DNA of 64,000 nt, from positions 2,728,001 to 2,792,000 of the forward strand of contig JBBCGH010000001.1 of NCBI GenBank assembly GCA_037200445.1. The letters are read 5' to 3'. This document shows positions 16,400-25,092 of this stretch, one piece after another (within the stretch, counting starts at the first letter, position 1; each line of letters begins with the position of its first letter). The translations under genes were made by a program, and so were the position numbers. The notes below the pieces were generated by a model. That model did not search any database and was not told the DNA's origin. It saw only the letters and a list, made by a program, of their open reading frames with translations. The DNA is from Alphaproteobacteria bacterium (lineage in GTDB: Bacteria; Pseudomonadota; Alphaproteobacteria; Rhizobiales; Xanthobacteraceae).

Positions 16400-17659
16400 C
16401 TACTTGGCCAGTCGCGCACCGGACAGGCTTGCCGCGATCGAGGTGAAGACGGCCTTCAGGTCGCTCGCCACCTGCACGTCGAAGAACATGTTGGGAGTGC
16501 TCGCGCAGCCTTGCAGCAGCGCCAGGTTTCCTTCGATGACACGCACCGTGTAGAGCCTGATGTTGGCGTTCTTGATGTTGTCGCAAACGGCTGCGGTGCG
16601 CGTATCGATCTGAGATGGGACGGTGGTGAAGCGGTTCGCGGTATTGAGGCCGTCGGTCAGCAGGATCATGACTTTCTCGACGTCGGGCTTGACCGGCTGC
16701 GCCTGCGTGAAGGGCTCTTTCTGGGTGAGCGCATGCCAGCCCCACGCCATCCCGATGGTCACGTTGGTGTTGCCGGTCGGCGTCATGGTGTCGACCATGG
16801 CGTTCAGCGCGTCCCAGTCGTCGGTGAGGGGCAGCGCCTTGGCTAACGTGGCACACTGAGCCGCAGGAAACAGCGTGGCGGCACCGCTCGGCGTCGCGTC
16901 CTTGACGTCGTTCGGCTGATCGCGGTCGGCGACACAGCCGTTCCAGTTCGTCTTGGTCACGGTTGCGTCGTAGCTCATCCACGAGGCGTCGACGTACTCG
17001 GTTCCGACGTTGACGACGGTGTTGAAGGGGATCACCGCGATCTTGGTATCGCCCGGCACCTTGGAATTGGTCTTGAGGATCGAGAACAGAAGCTTCACGG
17101 CCGACTTCAGCTCGGTCATCTTGTTCTTCTGTGCCATCGAGCCGGTGTTATCGAGCGCGAGCGCGAGTTCGAGCGCCTTGAAGCCCCAGCGCACCTGTGC
17201 GTCCGCGCGCAGGTCGATGGTCTTCTTGCCGATGACCTGCGCGATCGAGGTGTCGATCCTGCCGGTTGCTTCGGCGAGGACCGTGAAGTCGCCGGGTCCG
17301 TTGGTCACCATCGAGAAGGTGATGTCGAGTTTCTTGACGTCGGGACGATCGAACTGGGCGTTGAAATATTTCTTCGCCTTGTTCTGGACCTGGGTGCTGG
17401 TGAGGTTGATTGCTTCCTTCGCGACCATCAGGGCGGCGGCGTCGAGAGCGACCTGCATTGCGGTGCGCGCGGAGTTGGCCCGGCTGTAGTCGACGGCGGC
17501 CGCCACAGCGCCGAAGATCGGGATCGCCGCGATCGCGAAGATGATCGCCACATTGCCGGAGCGGTCCGTGCACAATGCCTCGGCATCGCGCCGGAGGCGG
17601 TCAACTGTGCGGCACGCCCAGCTGGCGCAACGGCGGACAACAGGAGTAAGTGCAGGCAT
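16400..17659 (-). CDS. TadG-like pilus assembly protein with VWA domain, copy C
   Basis: This 419-residue protein is the first gene of the tandem trio. A basic N-terminal stretch (about 30 residues) precedes the anchor [28 protein letters not shown]. The VWA motif LALDNTGSM and [14 protein letters not shown] are intact, close to copy A. I chose ATG 17659. A GTG at 17689 would add ten residues but has a poorer RBS. The three copies likely arose by tandem duplication and may form different surface adhesin-like subunits. Confidence 0.83.
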   Translation of the reverse strand: MPALTPVVRRCASWACRTVDRLRRDAEALCTDRSGNVAIIFAIAAIPIFGAVAAAVDYSRANSARTAMQVALDAAALMVAKEAINLTSTQVQNKAKKYFNAQFDRPDVKKLDITFSMVTNGPGDFTVLAEATGRIDTSIAQVIGKKTIDLRADAQVRWGFKALELALALDNTGSMAQKNKMTELKSAVKLLFSILKTNSKVPGDTKIAVIPFNTVVNVGTEYVDASWMSYDATVTKTNWNGCVADRDQPNDVKDATPSGAATLFPAAQCATLAKALPLTDDWDALNAMVDTMTPTGNTNVTIGMAWGWHALTQKEPFTQAQPVKPDVEKVMILLTDGLNTANRFTTVPSQIDTRTAAVCDNIKNANIRLYTVRVIEGNLALLQGCASTPNMFFDVQVASDLKAVFTSIAASLSGARLAK

Positions 17660-17887
17660 GGGCCGCAAAGCCTCTTTTGAGTGCAGCACAGCTTGCCTGA
17701 TAGGCTTTACGGATCAGTTCCATTCGTTCGGAAAGCGGCGCGATTTGGCGCTATGTCTGATGAAATATGAATCAAATCGTCGACTCGCGAATTGGTGGTC
17801 AATGCCGGGAAAAATGGCGGTATCTGGCGCACTTGCGCGCGATCGGGGCAGACCATATCTCGCCGAGCGCCGGGAGTTGCTTCAAGT

Positions 17888-17917
17888 TTGCTCAATTCCG
17901 ACCAGATTTTGTAAACT
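17888..17917 (+). promoter_or_regulatory. Candidate promoter upstream of clpS
   Basis: TTGCTC (17888-17893) and TAAACT (17912-17917) are 18 bp apart in the 415-bp gap between the TadG trio and clpS. This is a weak sigma70-like match. I see no gene, RNA or clear repeat in the rest of that gap (17660-18074). Confidence 0.3.
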
Positions 17918-18074
17918 ATGAACCGGGTTCGTCTCTGCCGCGGGCCTTAACGACTTGGGCGGGCGAAAGGCGACCCGCCGCGAGGGAGAATATGAAATTC
18001 GCCGTTTCGCCGGGGCACCGTTTCCGGCATCATTTCGCGATCCCGGTTGAATCGGATCAGTGCGCATTGAGACC

Positions 18075-18476
18075 ATGAGTGGCTGGCCAAAAAGGTTGAC
18101 GCCGGACGAACCGGCTCCATCACGGAACTTGCGCGAACGCGCGGCCGACGATGACCGGCGCAAGCGGGGCGGGAACGGCGCGCCGGGCAGCGCGGTTATC
18201 ACGCGCACCAAGCCGCAGACCAAGAAGCCCAATCTCTATCGTGTGCTGATCCTGAACGACGACTACACGCCGATGGAGTTCGTGGTTCACGTGCTCGAGC
18301 GCTTTTTCAACAAGGACCGCGAGGCGGCTACGCGAATCATGCTGCACGTGCATCATCACGGCATTGGAGAGTGCGGCGTCTTCACCTACGAGGTGGCTGA
18401 AACAAAAGTGACGCAGGTGATGGACTTTGCGCGCAAACACCAGCATCCTCTCCAGTGTGTGATGGAGAAGAAGTGA
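18075..18476 (+). CDS. clpS: ClpS adaptor of the ClpAP protease
   Basis: ClpS brings N-end-rule substrates to ClpA and modulates ClpAP. The 133-residue protein has the family core [19 protein letters not shown], the [19 protein letters not shown] segment, and conserved acidic and hydrophobic residues of the N-degron pocket. The disordered N-terminal arm is basic. Start is ATG 18075 (MSGWPK). An in-frame GTG at 18060 is possible. clpA follows after 60 bp, the standard arrangement in Gram-negatives. Confidence 0.95.
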   Translation: MSGWPKRLTPDEPAPSRNLRERAADDDRRKRGGNGAPGSAVITRTKPQTKKPNLYRVLILNDDYTPMEFVVHVLERFFNKDREAATRIMLHVHHHGIGECGVFTYEVAETKVTQVMDFARKHQHPLQCVMEKK

Positions 18477-18536
18477 CTATATGGGGGCAATCACGGGCCG
18501 AGGGCGACCCACAACGAAAGTGAAGACGAGACCGTA

Positions 18537-20972
18537 ATGCCAACTTTTTCGCGCAGCCTCGAACAGTCGCTCCATCGGGCGCTTGCCCTCGCCAACGAGC
18601 GCCATCACGAGTACGCCACACTCGAACACCTGCTGCTGGCGCTGCTCGAGGATCAGGATGCGGCCGCTGTGATGCGGGCCTGCAATGTCGACCTCGAAAA
18701 GCTCAAGCGCAGCCTGACCTCCTATATCGAGTCCGAGCTCGACAATCTGGTGACCGAAGGGAACGAGGACTCCAAGCCCACGGCAGGTTTCCAGCGCGTG
18801 ATCCAGCGCGCCGTGATCCACGTGCAGTCGTCGGGCCGCGAGGAAGTCACCGGCGCCAACGTGCTGGTCGCGATCTTTGCCGAGCGCGAGAGCCACGCGG
18901 CCTATTTCCTGCAAGAGCAGGACATGACCCGCTATGACGCGGTCAACTACATCAGCCACGGGATCGCCAAGCGGGCAGGGCTCTCCGAGAGCAAGCCGGT
19001 GCGCGGGGTCGACGAAGACACCGACACCAAGACCGGCGACGACACCAAGAAGAAGGGCGACGCGCTCGAGGCCTATTGCATCAACCTGAACAAGAAGGCG
19101 CGCGAGGGCAAGATCGACCCGCTGATCGGGCGCGACAGCGAGATCAGCCGCACCATCCAGGTCCTGTGCCGGCGCCAGAAGAACAATCCGCTGTTTGTCG
19201 GCGATGCCGGTGTCGGCAAGACCGCGATCGCCGAAGGGCTGGCGCGGCGCATCGTCAACGGTGAAGTGCCGGACGTGTTGCGCAACGCCACGGTGTTCGC
19301 GCTCGACATGGGCACGCTGCTCGCCGGCACGCGCTACCGCGGCGATTTCGAGGAACGCCTGAAGCAGGTGATCAAGGAGCTCGAGGCGACCCCCGGCGCG
19401 ATCATGTTCATCGACGAGATCCACACCGTGATCGGCGCGGGCGCGACATCGGGCGGCGCCATGGACGCCTCGAACCTGCTCAAGCCCGCGCTCGCGGGCG
19501 GCACGCTGCGCTGCATCGGCTCGACCACCTACAAGGAGTACCGCCAGTACTTCGAGAAGGACCGCGCGCTGGTGCGCCGCTTCCAGAAGATCGACGTGAA
19601 CGAGCCGTCGATCCCGGACGCGATCGAGATCCTGAAAGGGCTCAAGCCCTATTTCGAGGACTACCACCGCCTCAAGTACACCAACGAGGCGATCAAGGCC
19701 GCGGTGGAGCTCTCCGCGCGCTACATCCACGACCGCAAGCTGCCCGACAAGGCGATCGACGTGATCGACGAGTCGGGTGCCGCACAGATGCTGCTGCCGG
19801 AAAGCCGGCGCAAGAAGACCATCGGCCTCAAAGAGGTCGAGACCACCATCGCCACGATGGCCCGCATCCCGCCGAAGACCGTCTCCAAGGACGACGCCGA
19901 GGTGCTGGCGCATCTCGACGAGACCTTGAAGCGCGTCGTGTACGGCCAGGACAAGGCAATCGGGGCGCTCTCGTCCTCGATCAAGCTCGCGCGCGCGGGT
20001 CTGCGCGAACCCGAAAAGCCGATCGGCTGCTACCTGTTCTCCGGGCCCACCGGCGTCGGCAAGACCGAGGTGGCAAAGCAGCTCGCCGCGCTGCTCGGCG
20101 TGGAGCTGATCCGCTTCGACATGTCGGAATACATGGAGCGCCACACGGTCTCGCGCCTGATCGGCGCACCGCCCGGCTATGTGGGCTTCGACCAGGGCGG
20201 GCTGCTCACCGACGGGGTCGATCAGCATCCGCATTGCGTGCTGCTGCTCGACGAGATCGAGAAGGCGCACCCGGACCTGTTCAACGTGCTGCTCCAGATC
20301 ATGGACCACGGCAAGCTGACCGATCACAACGGCAAGCAGGTCGACTTCCGCAACGTGATCCTGATCATGACGACGAACGCGGGCGCGTCCGATCTCGCCA
20401 AGGCGGCCTACGGCTTCACGCGCACCAAGCGCGAGGGCGACGACATGGAGGCGATCAACCGCATGTTCGCGCCGGAATTCCGCAACCGGCTCGACGCGAC
20501 CATCACCTTCGCCCACCTCAACCAGGAGGTGATCGCGCAGGTCGTCGCCAAGTTCGTGATGCAGCTCGAGGCGCAACTCGCCGACCGCAACGTCACGATC
20601 GAGCTCTCGGACGAGGCCTCGAAGTGGCTGATCGCCCACGGCTACGACGAGCAAATGGGTGCGCGGCCGATGGCGCGCGTGATCCAGGAGCACATCAAGA
20701 AGCCGCTCGCCGATGTCGTGCTGTTCGGCGTCCTCAAGAGCGGCGGGCATGTGCGTGTCGTTCTCGCCAGGGACGAGGACGGCAACGAGAAGCTCAGCTT
20801 CGAGTATCCCGAAGGGCCGATCACGCCGAAGCAGGAGAAGCTGCCGGAGCCGCGCAAGAACCGCGTCAAGCGGCGGTCCGCGCCGCGCAAGCCGCGCCCG
20901 CCGGGACCGAAGGGCGGCACGCCGCCGTCCGGCCGCGGGTCGGTCCCGAAGGTGCCGCTGGTCAAGGTCTGA
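18537..20972 (+). CDS. clpA: ATP-dependent Clp protease ATP-binding subunit ClpA
   Basis: This is a hexameric AAA+ unfoldase feeding ClpP. The Clp N domain (residues 1-150, ClpS-binding) is followed by two AAA+ modules with Walker [14 protein letters not shown] (first) and [13 protein letters not shown] (second) and Walker [10 protein letters not shown] and [13 protein letters not shown]. Its 811 residues exceed E. coli ClpA (758). The extra length includes a C-terminal tail of about 45 residues, rich in Lys, Arg and Pro, after the normal end of the D2 module. Transcription probably ends at the hairpin 22 bp downstream. Confidence 0.96.
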   Translation: MPTFSRSLEQSLHRALALANERHHEYATLEHLLLALLEDQDAAAVMRACNVDLEKLKRSLTSYIESELDNLVTEGNEDSKPTAGFQRVIQRAVIHVQSSGREEVTGANVLVAIFAERESHAAYFLQEQDMTRYDAVNYISHGIAKRAGLSESKPVRGVDEDTDTKTGDDTKKKGDALEAYCINLNKKAREGKIDPLIGRDSEISRTIQVLCRRQKNNPLFVGDAGVGKTAIAEGLARRIVNGEVPDVLRNATVFALDMGTLLAGTRYRGDFEERLKQVIKELEATPGAIMFIDEIHTVIGAGATSGGAMDASNLLKPALAGGTLRCIGSTTYKEYRQYFEKDRALVRRFQKIDVNEPSIPDAIEILKGLKPYFEDYHRLKYTNEAIKAAVELSARYIHDRKLPDKAIDVIDESGAAQMLLPESRRKKTIGLKEVETTIATMARIPPKTVSKDDAEVLAHLDETLKRVVYGQDKAIGALSSSIKLARAGLREPEKPIGCYLFSGPTGVGKTEVAKQLAALLGVELIRFDMSEYMERHTVSRLIGAPPGYVGFDQGGLLTDGVDQHPHCVLLLDEIEKAHPDLFNVLLQIMDHGKLTDHNGKQVDFRNVILIMTTNAGASDLAKAAYGFTRTKREGDDMEAINRMFAPEFRNRLDATITFAHLNQEVIAQVVAKFVMQLEAQLADRNVTIELSDEASKWLIAHGYDEQMGARPMARVIQEHIKKPLADVVLFGVLKSGGHVRVVLARDEDGNEKLSFEYPEGPITPKQEKLPEPRKNRVKRRSAPRKPRPPGPKGGTPPSGRGSVPKVPLVKV

Positions 20973-20993
20973 CGCCAGCAGTGAAGTAACAAG

Positions 20994-21025
20994 AACGCCC
21001 CGCAACTGTCGCGGGGCGTTTGCTT
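20994..21025 (+). terminator. Terminator after clpA
   Basis: AACGCCCCGC pairs perfectly with GCGGGGCGTT (20994-21003 with 21011-21020) around a 7-base loop and is followed by TGCTTTTTC. Confidence 0.88.
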
Positions 21026-21042
21026 TTTCGGCAGCCGCGCTG

Positions 21043-22449
21043 TCAGTTTTTCTTCTTCAGCACATCGTCATTGATGAAGAGGACGGCCAGCACCACGCCG
21101 AGCAACTCCGCGCAGCAGCCGCCGACGATGAAAGGCAGCCAGTACCCCGCGGCCGCGTCTCCGGCGCCGCCATGAACGGCAAAGAGAAGCCCGAGGACAG
21201 CGACCCCAAGGGTCGCGCCGACCATACGGGCCGTATTGACGAGGCCGGACGCTGTGCCCGCCCGCTCCTGCGGTACGCTCGCGACGGCGACGTTCTGCAC
21301 CGGAGCCGTGTTGAGCCCGAGGCCGACGCCGATGACCAGCAGGGCGGCTTCGAGCGGCAGCAACGCGTCGCTGCCGATGGCGAATGCCATCATCAGCATG
21401 CCGAGACCCATACCCCCCATGCCGCCGCAGAGCATGAGGCGCGGCCCGATCCTGTTGGTCAGCCAGCCGGAGAGCTGCGCGACGATCACGAAGCTGAGCG
21501 ACATCGGCAGCAGCAGCAGGCCGGCACTCACCGCCGAGGCGCCACGCACCGATTGCAGATATATCGGCGTGAGGAACAGCATCGCGTACATGCCGAACGT
21601 CATCAGCGCGGCGATCGCGAGCGAGGCGGAGAGCGACCGGCTGCGGAACAGATGGAGCGGCATCATGGCGCCGGGGGTGCGCGCTTCGATGAGCAGGAAG
21701 GCAACCAATGCGGCGGCGAAGACAACAACCGACGCGATTTCCCACGGCGAGGCCCAGCCCCAGCGTGGTCCCTCGATGACGGCGAGCGAGAGCGCGCCCA
21801 GCGTCAGGACCGCGAACACCTGCCCCGGCAGATCGAGGTGGCGTCCCTTGGGCGCGGACGACTCGCGGACGGCGGCCCACGCCAGCGCCAGCGCGAGCAG
21901 GCACAATGGAACGATCAGCAGGAAGATGCTTCGCCACCCGGCGTGATCGACGAGCACGCCCCCGAGCGTGGGCCCGATGATGAAGGCAAGTCCGTTGCAA
22001 CTCGCCCAGATGCCGAGCGGCAAGGCGCGCTCGCCCGGATCGGGGTAGGTGACGGTGAGGATCGCCAGCGTGGTCGGCACTTCCAGCGCCGCGCCGAGGC
22101 CGGCGATCGCGCGGCCGGCGATCAGCGTCGTGACGTCCGGGGCAAGCCCGCAGATGACGGATCCGATCGTGAACAGCGCAATTCCGAGCGCGAAGATCTT
22201 GCGGCGGCCGTAAAGGTCCGCGAGCACGCCGCCGGTCAGCAGCAGCGCCGCGTAGGTGAGGTTGTACGCGTCGATGACCCATTGCAGGCCGCTGACGCCG
22301 GCCTCGAGGTAGGCATTGATATGATTGAGCGCGAGATTCACTACGGACGTGTCGATCTGCGCGACCAGCACGCCGAGACACATCGTGAGCAATACGAGCG
22401 GGCGTTCCCAATCGCGGCTGCGGCGATCAAATAGTGCGGCTGAAACCAT
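21043..22449 (-). CDS. MFS drug/proton antiporter, DHA2 (EmrB/QacA) family
   Basis: This 468-residue polytopic inner-membrane transporter has about 14 hydrophobic segments. It carries the family motif LADLYGRRKIF after the second segment and MCLGVLVAQIDTSVVNLAL with the membrane aspartate in the first. The segment GPTLGGVLVDHAGWRSIF fits motif C of drug:H+ antiporters. The substrate is unknown. It is divergent from a methyltransferase gene. No TetR-like regulator or HlyD-like adaptor sits beside it, which is unusual for EmrB-type pumps. Confidence 0.92.
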   Translation of the reverse strand: MVSAALFDRRSRDWERPLVLLTMCLGVLVAQIDTSVVNLALNHINAYLEAGVSGLQWVIDAYNLTYAALLLTGGVLADLYGRRKIFALGIALFTIGSVICGLAPDVTTLIAGRAIAGLGAALEVPTTLAILTVTYPDPGERALPLGIWASCNGLAFIIGPTLGGVLVDHAGWRSIFLLIVPLCLLALALAWAAVRESSAPKGRHLDLPGQVFAVLTLGALSLAVIEGPRWGWASPWEIASVVVFAAALVAFLLIEARTPGAMMPLHLFRSRSLSASLAIAALMTFGMYAMLFLTPIYLQSVRGASAVSAGLLLLPMSLSFVIVAQLSGWLTNRIGPRLMLCGGMGGMGLGMLMMAFAIGSDALLPLEAALLVIGVGLGLNTAPVQNVAVASVPQERAGTASGLVNTARMVGATLGVAVLGLLFAVHGGAGDAAAGYWLPFIVGGCCAELLGVVLAVLFINDDVLKKKN

Positions 22450-22603
22450 GTTCGTCTCCGTTTCAAATCCGGCGGAGTCCCGCAGGTGGGAAACGGGTAG
22501 CGACGAACCGGGTTCGCTTGTTTCGGCGCGCGGCGAAGGGAACCGTGGTTTTCCTCGCGGGAACCGCTAGGTTGCGGAGTGCCTCTTACGGCAGGAGGAG
22601 AGC

Positions 22604-23374
22604 GTGACCTCGAACGCCGACACTGTGGTTGACCAGTTCACGCGGCAGGCAACGCCTTTCGCGAATTCGGCCGCGATGCGCGACGAGGACGCGCTGCGGC
22701 TCCTGGTCGAATTCTCGGGCGCAGGTCCGAACGACACGGTGCTCGATGTCGCTTGCGGACCGGGGCTCGTGGTCGCGGCCCTCGCGAAGCAATGCCGGCA
22801 CGCAACTGGCATCGATCTGACTCCCGCGATGATCGACAAGGCGCGCGAGCACGCAACAGCGCTCGGCCTCGCCAATGTCGAGTGGCGAGTCGGCAACGTG
22901 CTGCCGCTGCCGTTTCCGGATCGCGCGTTCTCGGTCGTGGTGTCGCGTTTCGCGTTCCACCACTTTCCCGATCCGCTTGCCGTGCTGCGCGAGATGGCCC
23001 GGGTCTGCGCGCGGCCCGGCCGCATCGTCATCGCCGACATGGCGGCATCGGAGGATCCCAGAAAGGCCGCCGCGCTGAATGCGATGGAGCGGCTGCGCGA
23101 TCCATCGCATACGCGCGCTTTGCCGCTCTCCGAATGGCGTAACCTGTTCGGGCAGGCCGGGCTGCCGGCGCCACGCGAGGTTTGTTACGACGTGCGCGCT
23201 GACCTGGAGGGATTGCTCAAGACTTCATTTCCAGCGCCCGGCGATGAGTCCGTGATCCGCAAGATGTTCGAGGACTCGCTCGGCAACGACGGTCTCGGCA
23301 TGAAGACGAAGCGGAAGGACGACCGCATCCTGTTGTCCTATCCGATCGCGATCCTCGCGGCGGACCGCCACTAG
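22604..23374 (+). CDS. Class I SAM-dependent methyltransferase
   Basis: This 256-residue protein starts at GTG 22604, preceded by an excellent RBS (AGGAGGAGAGC). Motif I is VLDVACGPGLVV (residues 46-57) and the acidic loop is GIDLTPAMIDKAREHA. The pattern FSVVVSRFAFHHFPDP is the UbiE/Methyltransf_11 type. The substrate cannot be told. The gene ends at a hairpin and a palindromic repeat. Confidence 0.9.
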   Translation: MTSNADTVVDQFTRQATPFANSAAMRDEDALRLLVEFSGAGPNDTVLDVACGPGLVVAALAKQCRHATGIDLTPAMIDKAREHATALGLANVEWRVGNVLPLPFPDRAFSVVVSRFAFHHFPDPLAVLREMARVCARPGRIVIADMAASEDPRKAAALNAMERLRDPSHTRALPLSEWRNLFGQAGLPAPREVCYDVRADLEGLLKTSFPAPGDESVIRKMFEDSLGNDGLGMKTKRKDDRILLSYPIAILAADRH

Positions 23375-23377
23375 AGC

Positions 23378-23400
23378 GTGATCCAACTTCGTTGAATCAC
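23378..23400. repeat. Short intergenic hairpin, possible terminator
   Basis: GTGATCCAAC and GTTGAATCAC pair around TTC (one G-T pair), 4 bp past the methyltransferase stop. A T-rich stretch follows within 15 bp, so it may help terminate transcription. Confidence 0.5.
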
Positions 23401-23425
23401 ACTCGTCGCGTTTTCTTTTGTTTGG

Positions 23426-23470
23426 GCACGATCTTGTCTGAAAACCGGTATCCACTTTTCGGGATCATGC
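23426..23470. repeat. Hyphomicrobiales palindrome, copy 1
   Basis: A 45-bp imperfect palindrome between GCACGATC and GATCATGC, with the core GAAAACCGGTATCCACTTTTC. The same family occurs at 28721-28789, 36087-36132 and 63217-63261. It lies between convergent genes, one base from the thioesterase stop. Confidence 0.85.
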
Positions 23471-23471
23471 C

Positions 23472-23915
23472 CTAGGCCCGTGGCGTCTTCGTATCCAGGT
23501 TGACGATCGTGGCGAGCGCGACGGCGACGAGCTTGTCGGCGCCGTCGATGCGGCAGAACACTTTTGCTTCGACCACCGTCAGTGTGCGGCCAGGCTTCAC
23601 GACTTCCGCTCGGCAGGTGAGGCGGTCGCCCGTGGATGGCGCGATCAGGTTTATCTTGTATTCGCCGGTGATGACGCTGCGCGTGGCCCGGTCGATCATT
23701 GTGCCAGCCGCAGCGGTCGTCGCGTTGTCGATCAGATAGGCCAGCACTCCCCCATGGAAGAGGCCGTTCTGCTGCAAGAGCTCCGGCCTTCGGCTCACCG
23801 CCATCACGACCACGCCCGGCTCGACCGAGACGACGTCCGCGCCGACCAGCCTGGTGAAGCCCTGGTTTTCGAGCGTGTGCTTGATCGCAGCCGCGACCGC
23901 TGGAAAGTCCGTCAT
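23472..23915 (-). CDS. PaaI-type hotdog-fold thioesterase
   Basis: This 147-residue single hotdog domain carries the family motif QNGLFHGGVLAYLIDNATTAA, in which the HGG and the following Asp are the usual active-site features. It probably hydrolyses acyl- or aryl-CoA thioesters in the cytosol. The start is the ATG at 23915. A longer overlapping frame on the same strand is a shadow. No phenylacetate genes are nearby, so the name is by family only. Confidence 0.9.
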   Translation of the reverse strand: MTDFPAVAAAIKHTLENQGFTRLVGADVVSVEPGVVVMAVSRRPELLQQNGLFHGGVLAYLIDNATTAAAGTMIDRATRSVITGEYKINLIAPSTGDRLTCRAEVVKPGRTLTVVEAKVFCRIDGADKLVAVALATIVNLDTKTPRA

Positions 23916-24013
23916 CAGCGCCTCCCGCGCGTATTCTCGCCAAAGCGAGCGTCGTTGTCATGGCATGCGTGCGCGCGGATTGCGCCCCTCATGCCGCCAT
24001 GGGACAGGGAAGC

Positions 24014-24748
24014 ATGTCTTCGCCGTCCGACGCACAGCCGGTCAGCACGTTCGCTGCGTTTCGCGCGGGCTTCAACGCAACATGGACCTCCGCCTTCACC
24101 TACGTGCTGCTCGGCAACTATGTCGGCATCGGCGCGATCTCGCACGACTTCGGCTTCAGCATCGCCTGGACCCTGGTGGCGACTGTGCTGGTCTGGGCCG
24201 GTCCCGCGCAGGTGATCCTCGTCTCGACGCTTGGCTCGGGGGCGAGCCTGTTCGAGGTCGCGCTCGCGGTCGGCCTGTCCGGCGTGCGGTTGCTGCCGAT
24301 GGTCGTCTCGATGCTCCCGATGCTCAAGCGCCCCGGCCTGCGGTCATGGAAGCTCGTGCTGCCCGCGCATTTCACGGCGGTGAGCATCTGGGTCGAGGCA
24401 CTGCGGCTGCTTCCCGCCGTGCCGCGCGAGGGGCGCATCTCGTTCCTCAACGGGCTCGGCTCCGGCTACACCGTCTGCGCCTCGGCCGCGACGCTTGCCG
24501 GTTATTATCTTGCCGCCGGCATGCCGACGCTGATCAGCGCGGCACTCCTGTTTCTCACGCCGCTCGCGTTCCTGATGTCGGCGCTGCGCAATGCGCGCCT
24601 GCTGGTCGACCGGGTCGCGCTCGGGTTGGGCCTCGTGCTCGGCCCGCTCTTCGCCTACGGGCAGGTTGGGCTCGATCTGATGTGGAGCGGCATCGTCGGC
24701 GGCACCGCCGCCTATGCGGTGCATCGCGTGCGCGAGGCGCTGCAATGA
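24014..24748 (+). CDS. azlC: AzlC-family branched-chain amino acid exporter large subunit
   Basis: This 244-residue membrane protein has the AzlC opening FRAGFNATWTSAFTYVLLGNYVGIGA and the long hydrophobic segments of the family. AzlC with AzlD exports branched-chain amino acids or analogues. I chose ATG 24014 (MSSPSD), preceded by AGGGAAG. Starts at 23960 and 23999 are in frame but poorly supported. The stop overlaps the azlD start (ATGA). Confidence 0.9.
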   Translation: MSSPSDAQPVSTFAAFRAGFNATWTSAFTYVLLGNYVGIGAISHDFGFSIAWTLVATVLVWAGPAQVILVSTLGSGASLFEVALAVGLSGVRLLPMVVSMLPMLKRPGLRSWKLVLPAHFTAVSIWVEALRLLPAVPREGRISFLNGLGSGYTVCASAATLAGYYLAAGMPTLISAALLFLTPLAFLMSALRNARLLVDRVALGLGLVLGPLFAYGQVGLDLMWSGIVGGTAAYAVHRVREALQ

Positions 24749-25092
24749 CGGCGCTGTCGGGCGAATTCGGCGCATACCTCGCACTGGTGCTCGTCGGATT
24801 CCTCCCGAACGAGGTCTGGCGCTGGCTTGCGGTGATTTTTTCGCGGGGCCTTGGTGAAGATGCCGAAATCCTGATCTGGGTTCGCGCGGTCGCGACCGCG
24901 ATTCTCGCCGGTGTCATCGCCAAGCTCACGCTCTTCTCGCCCGGCGTGCTCGCGACAATTCCGACACCGCTCCGCCTCGGCGCGGTGCTGATCGGCGTCC
25001 TCGCGTTTGCGCTGATGCGCCGCTCGGTGTTCGCCGGCGTGCTGGCGGGCGAGGCGGCGCTGATTCTGGGGGCGCTCGCTTTCGACAGCTAG
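24745..25092 (+). CDS. azlD: AzlD-family small subunit
   Basis: This 115-residue protein has about four hydrophobic segments and the AzlD features YLALVLVGFLPNEVWRWLAV and WVRAVATAILAGVIAKL. It partners AzlC in export. Its ATG overlaps the azlC stop by four bases (ATGA), so translation is coupled. The 3' end overlaps the convergent hydroxyacid oxidase gene by 4 bp. In other frames this stretch is hidden in a longer spurious reading. Confidence 0.9.
   Translation: MTALSGEFGAYLALVLVGFLPNEVWRWLAVIFSRGLGEDAEILIWVRAVATAILAGVIAKLTLFSPGVLATIPTPLRLGAVLIGVLAFALMRRSVFAGVLAGEAALILGALAFDS

Noticed and set aside
13605-16553. Long plus-strand frames (about 450 and 526 codons) opposite the TadG-like genes
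   Set aside because: Antisense shadows. They have Arg/Val-rich composition without domains, while the minus-strand frames have clear TadG/VWA features.
16389-16982. N-terminal extension of TadG-like copy B
   Set aside because: It overlaps copy C in another frame. The TadG N-terminal anchor begins right after ATG 16388.
18477-21005. 842-codon open frame on the minus strand opposite clpA
   Set aside because: It is a GC-driven shadow of clpA, with Arg/Asp/His-rich non-protein-like composition. The plus-strand frame has all ClpA motifs.
23371-23961. 196-codon minus-strand frame overlapping the thioesterase
   Set aside because: It runs through the palindromic repeat and hairpin and has no motif. 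The overlapping frame is a clear PaaI-type protein.
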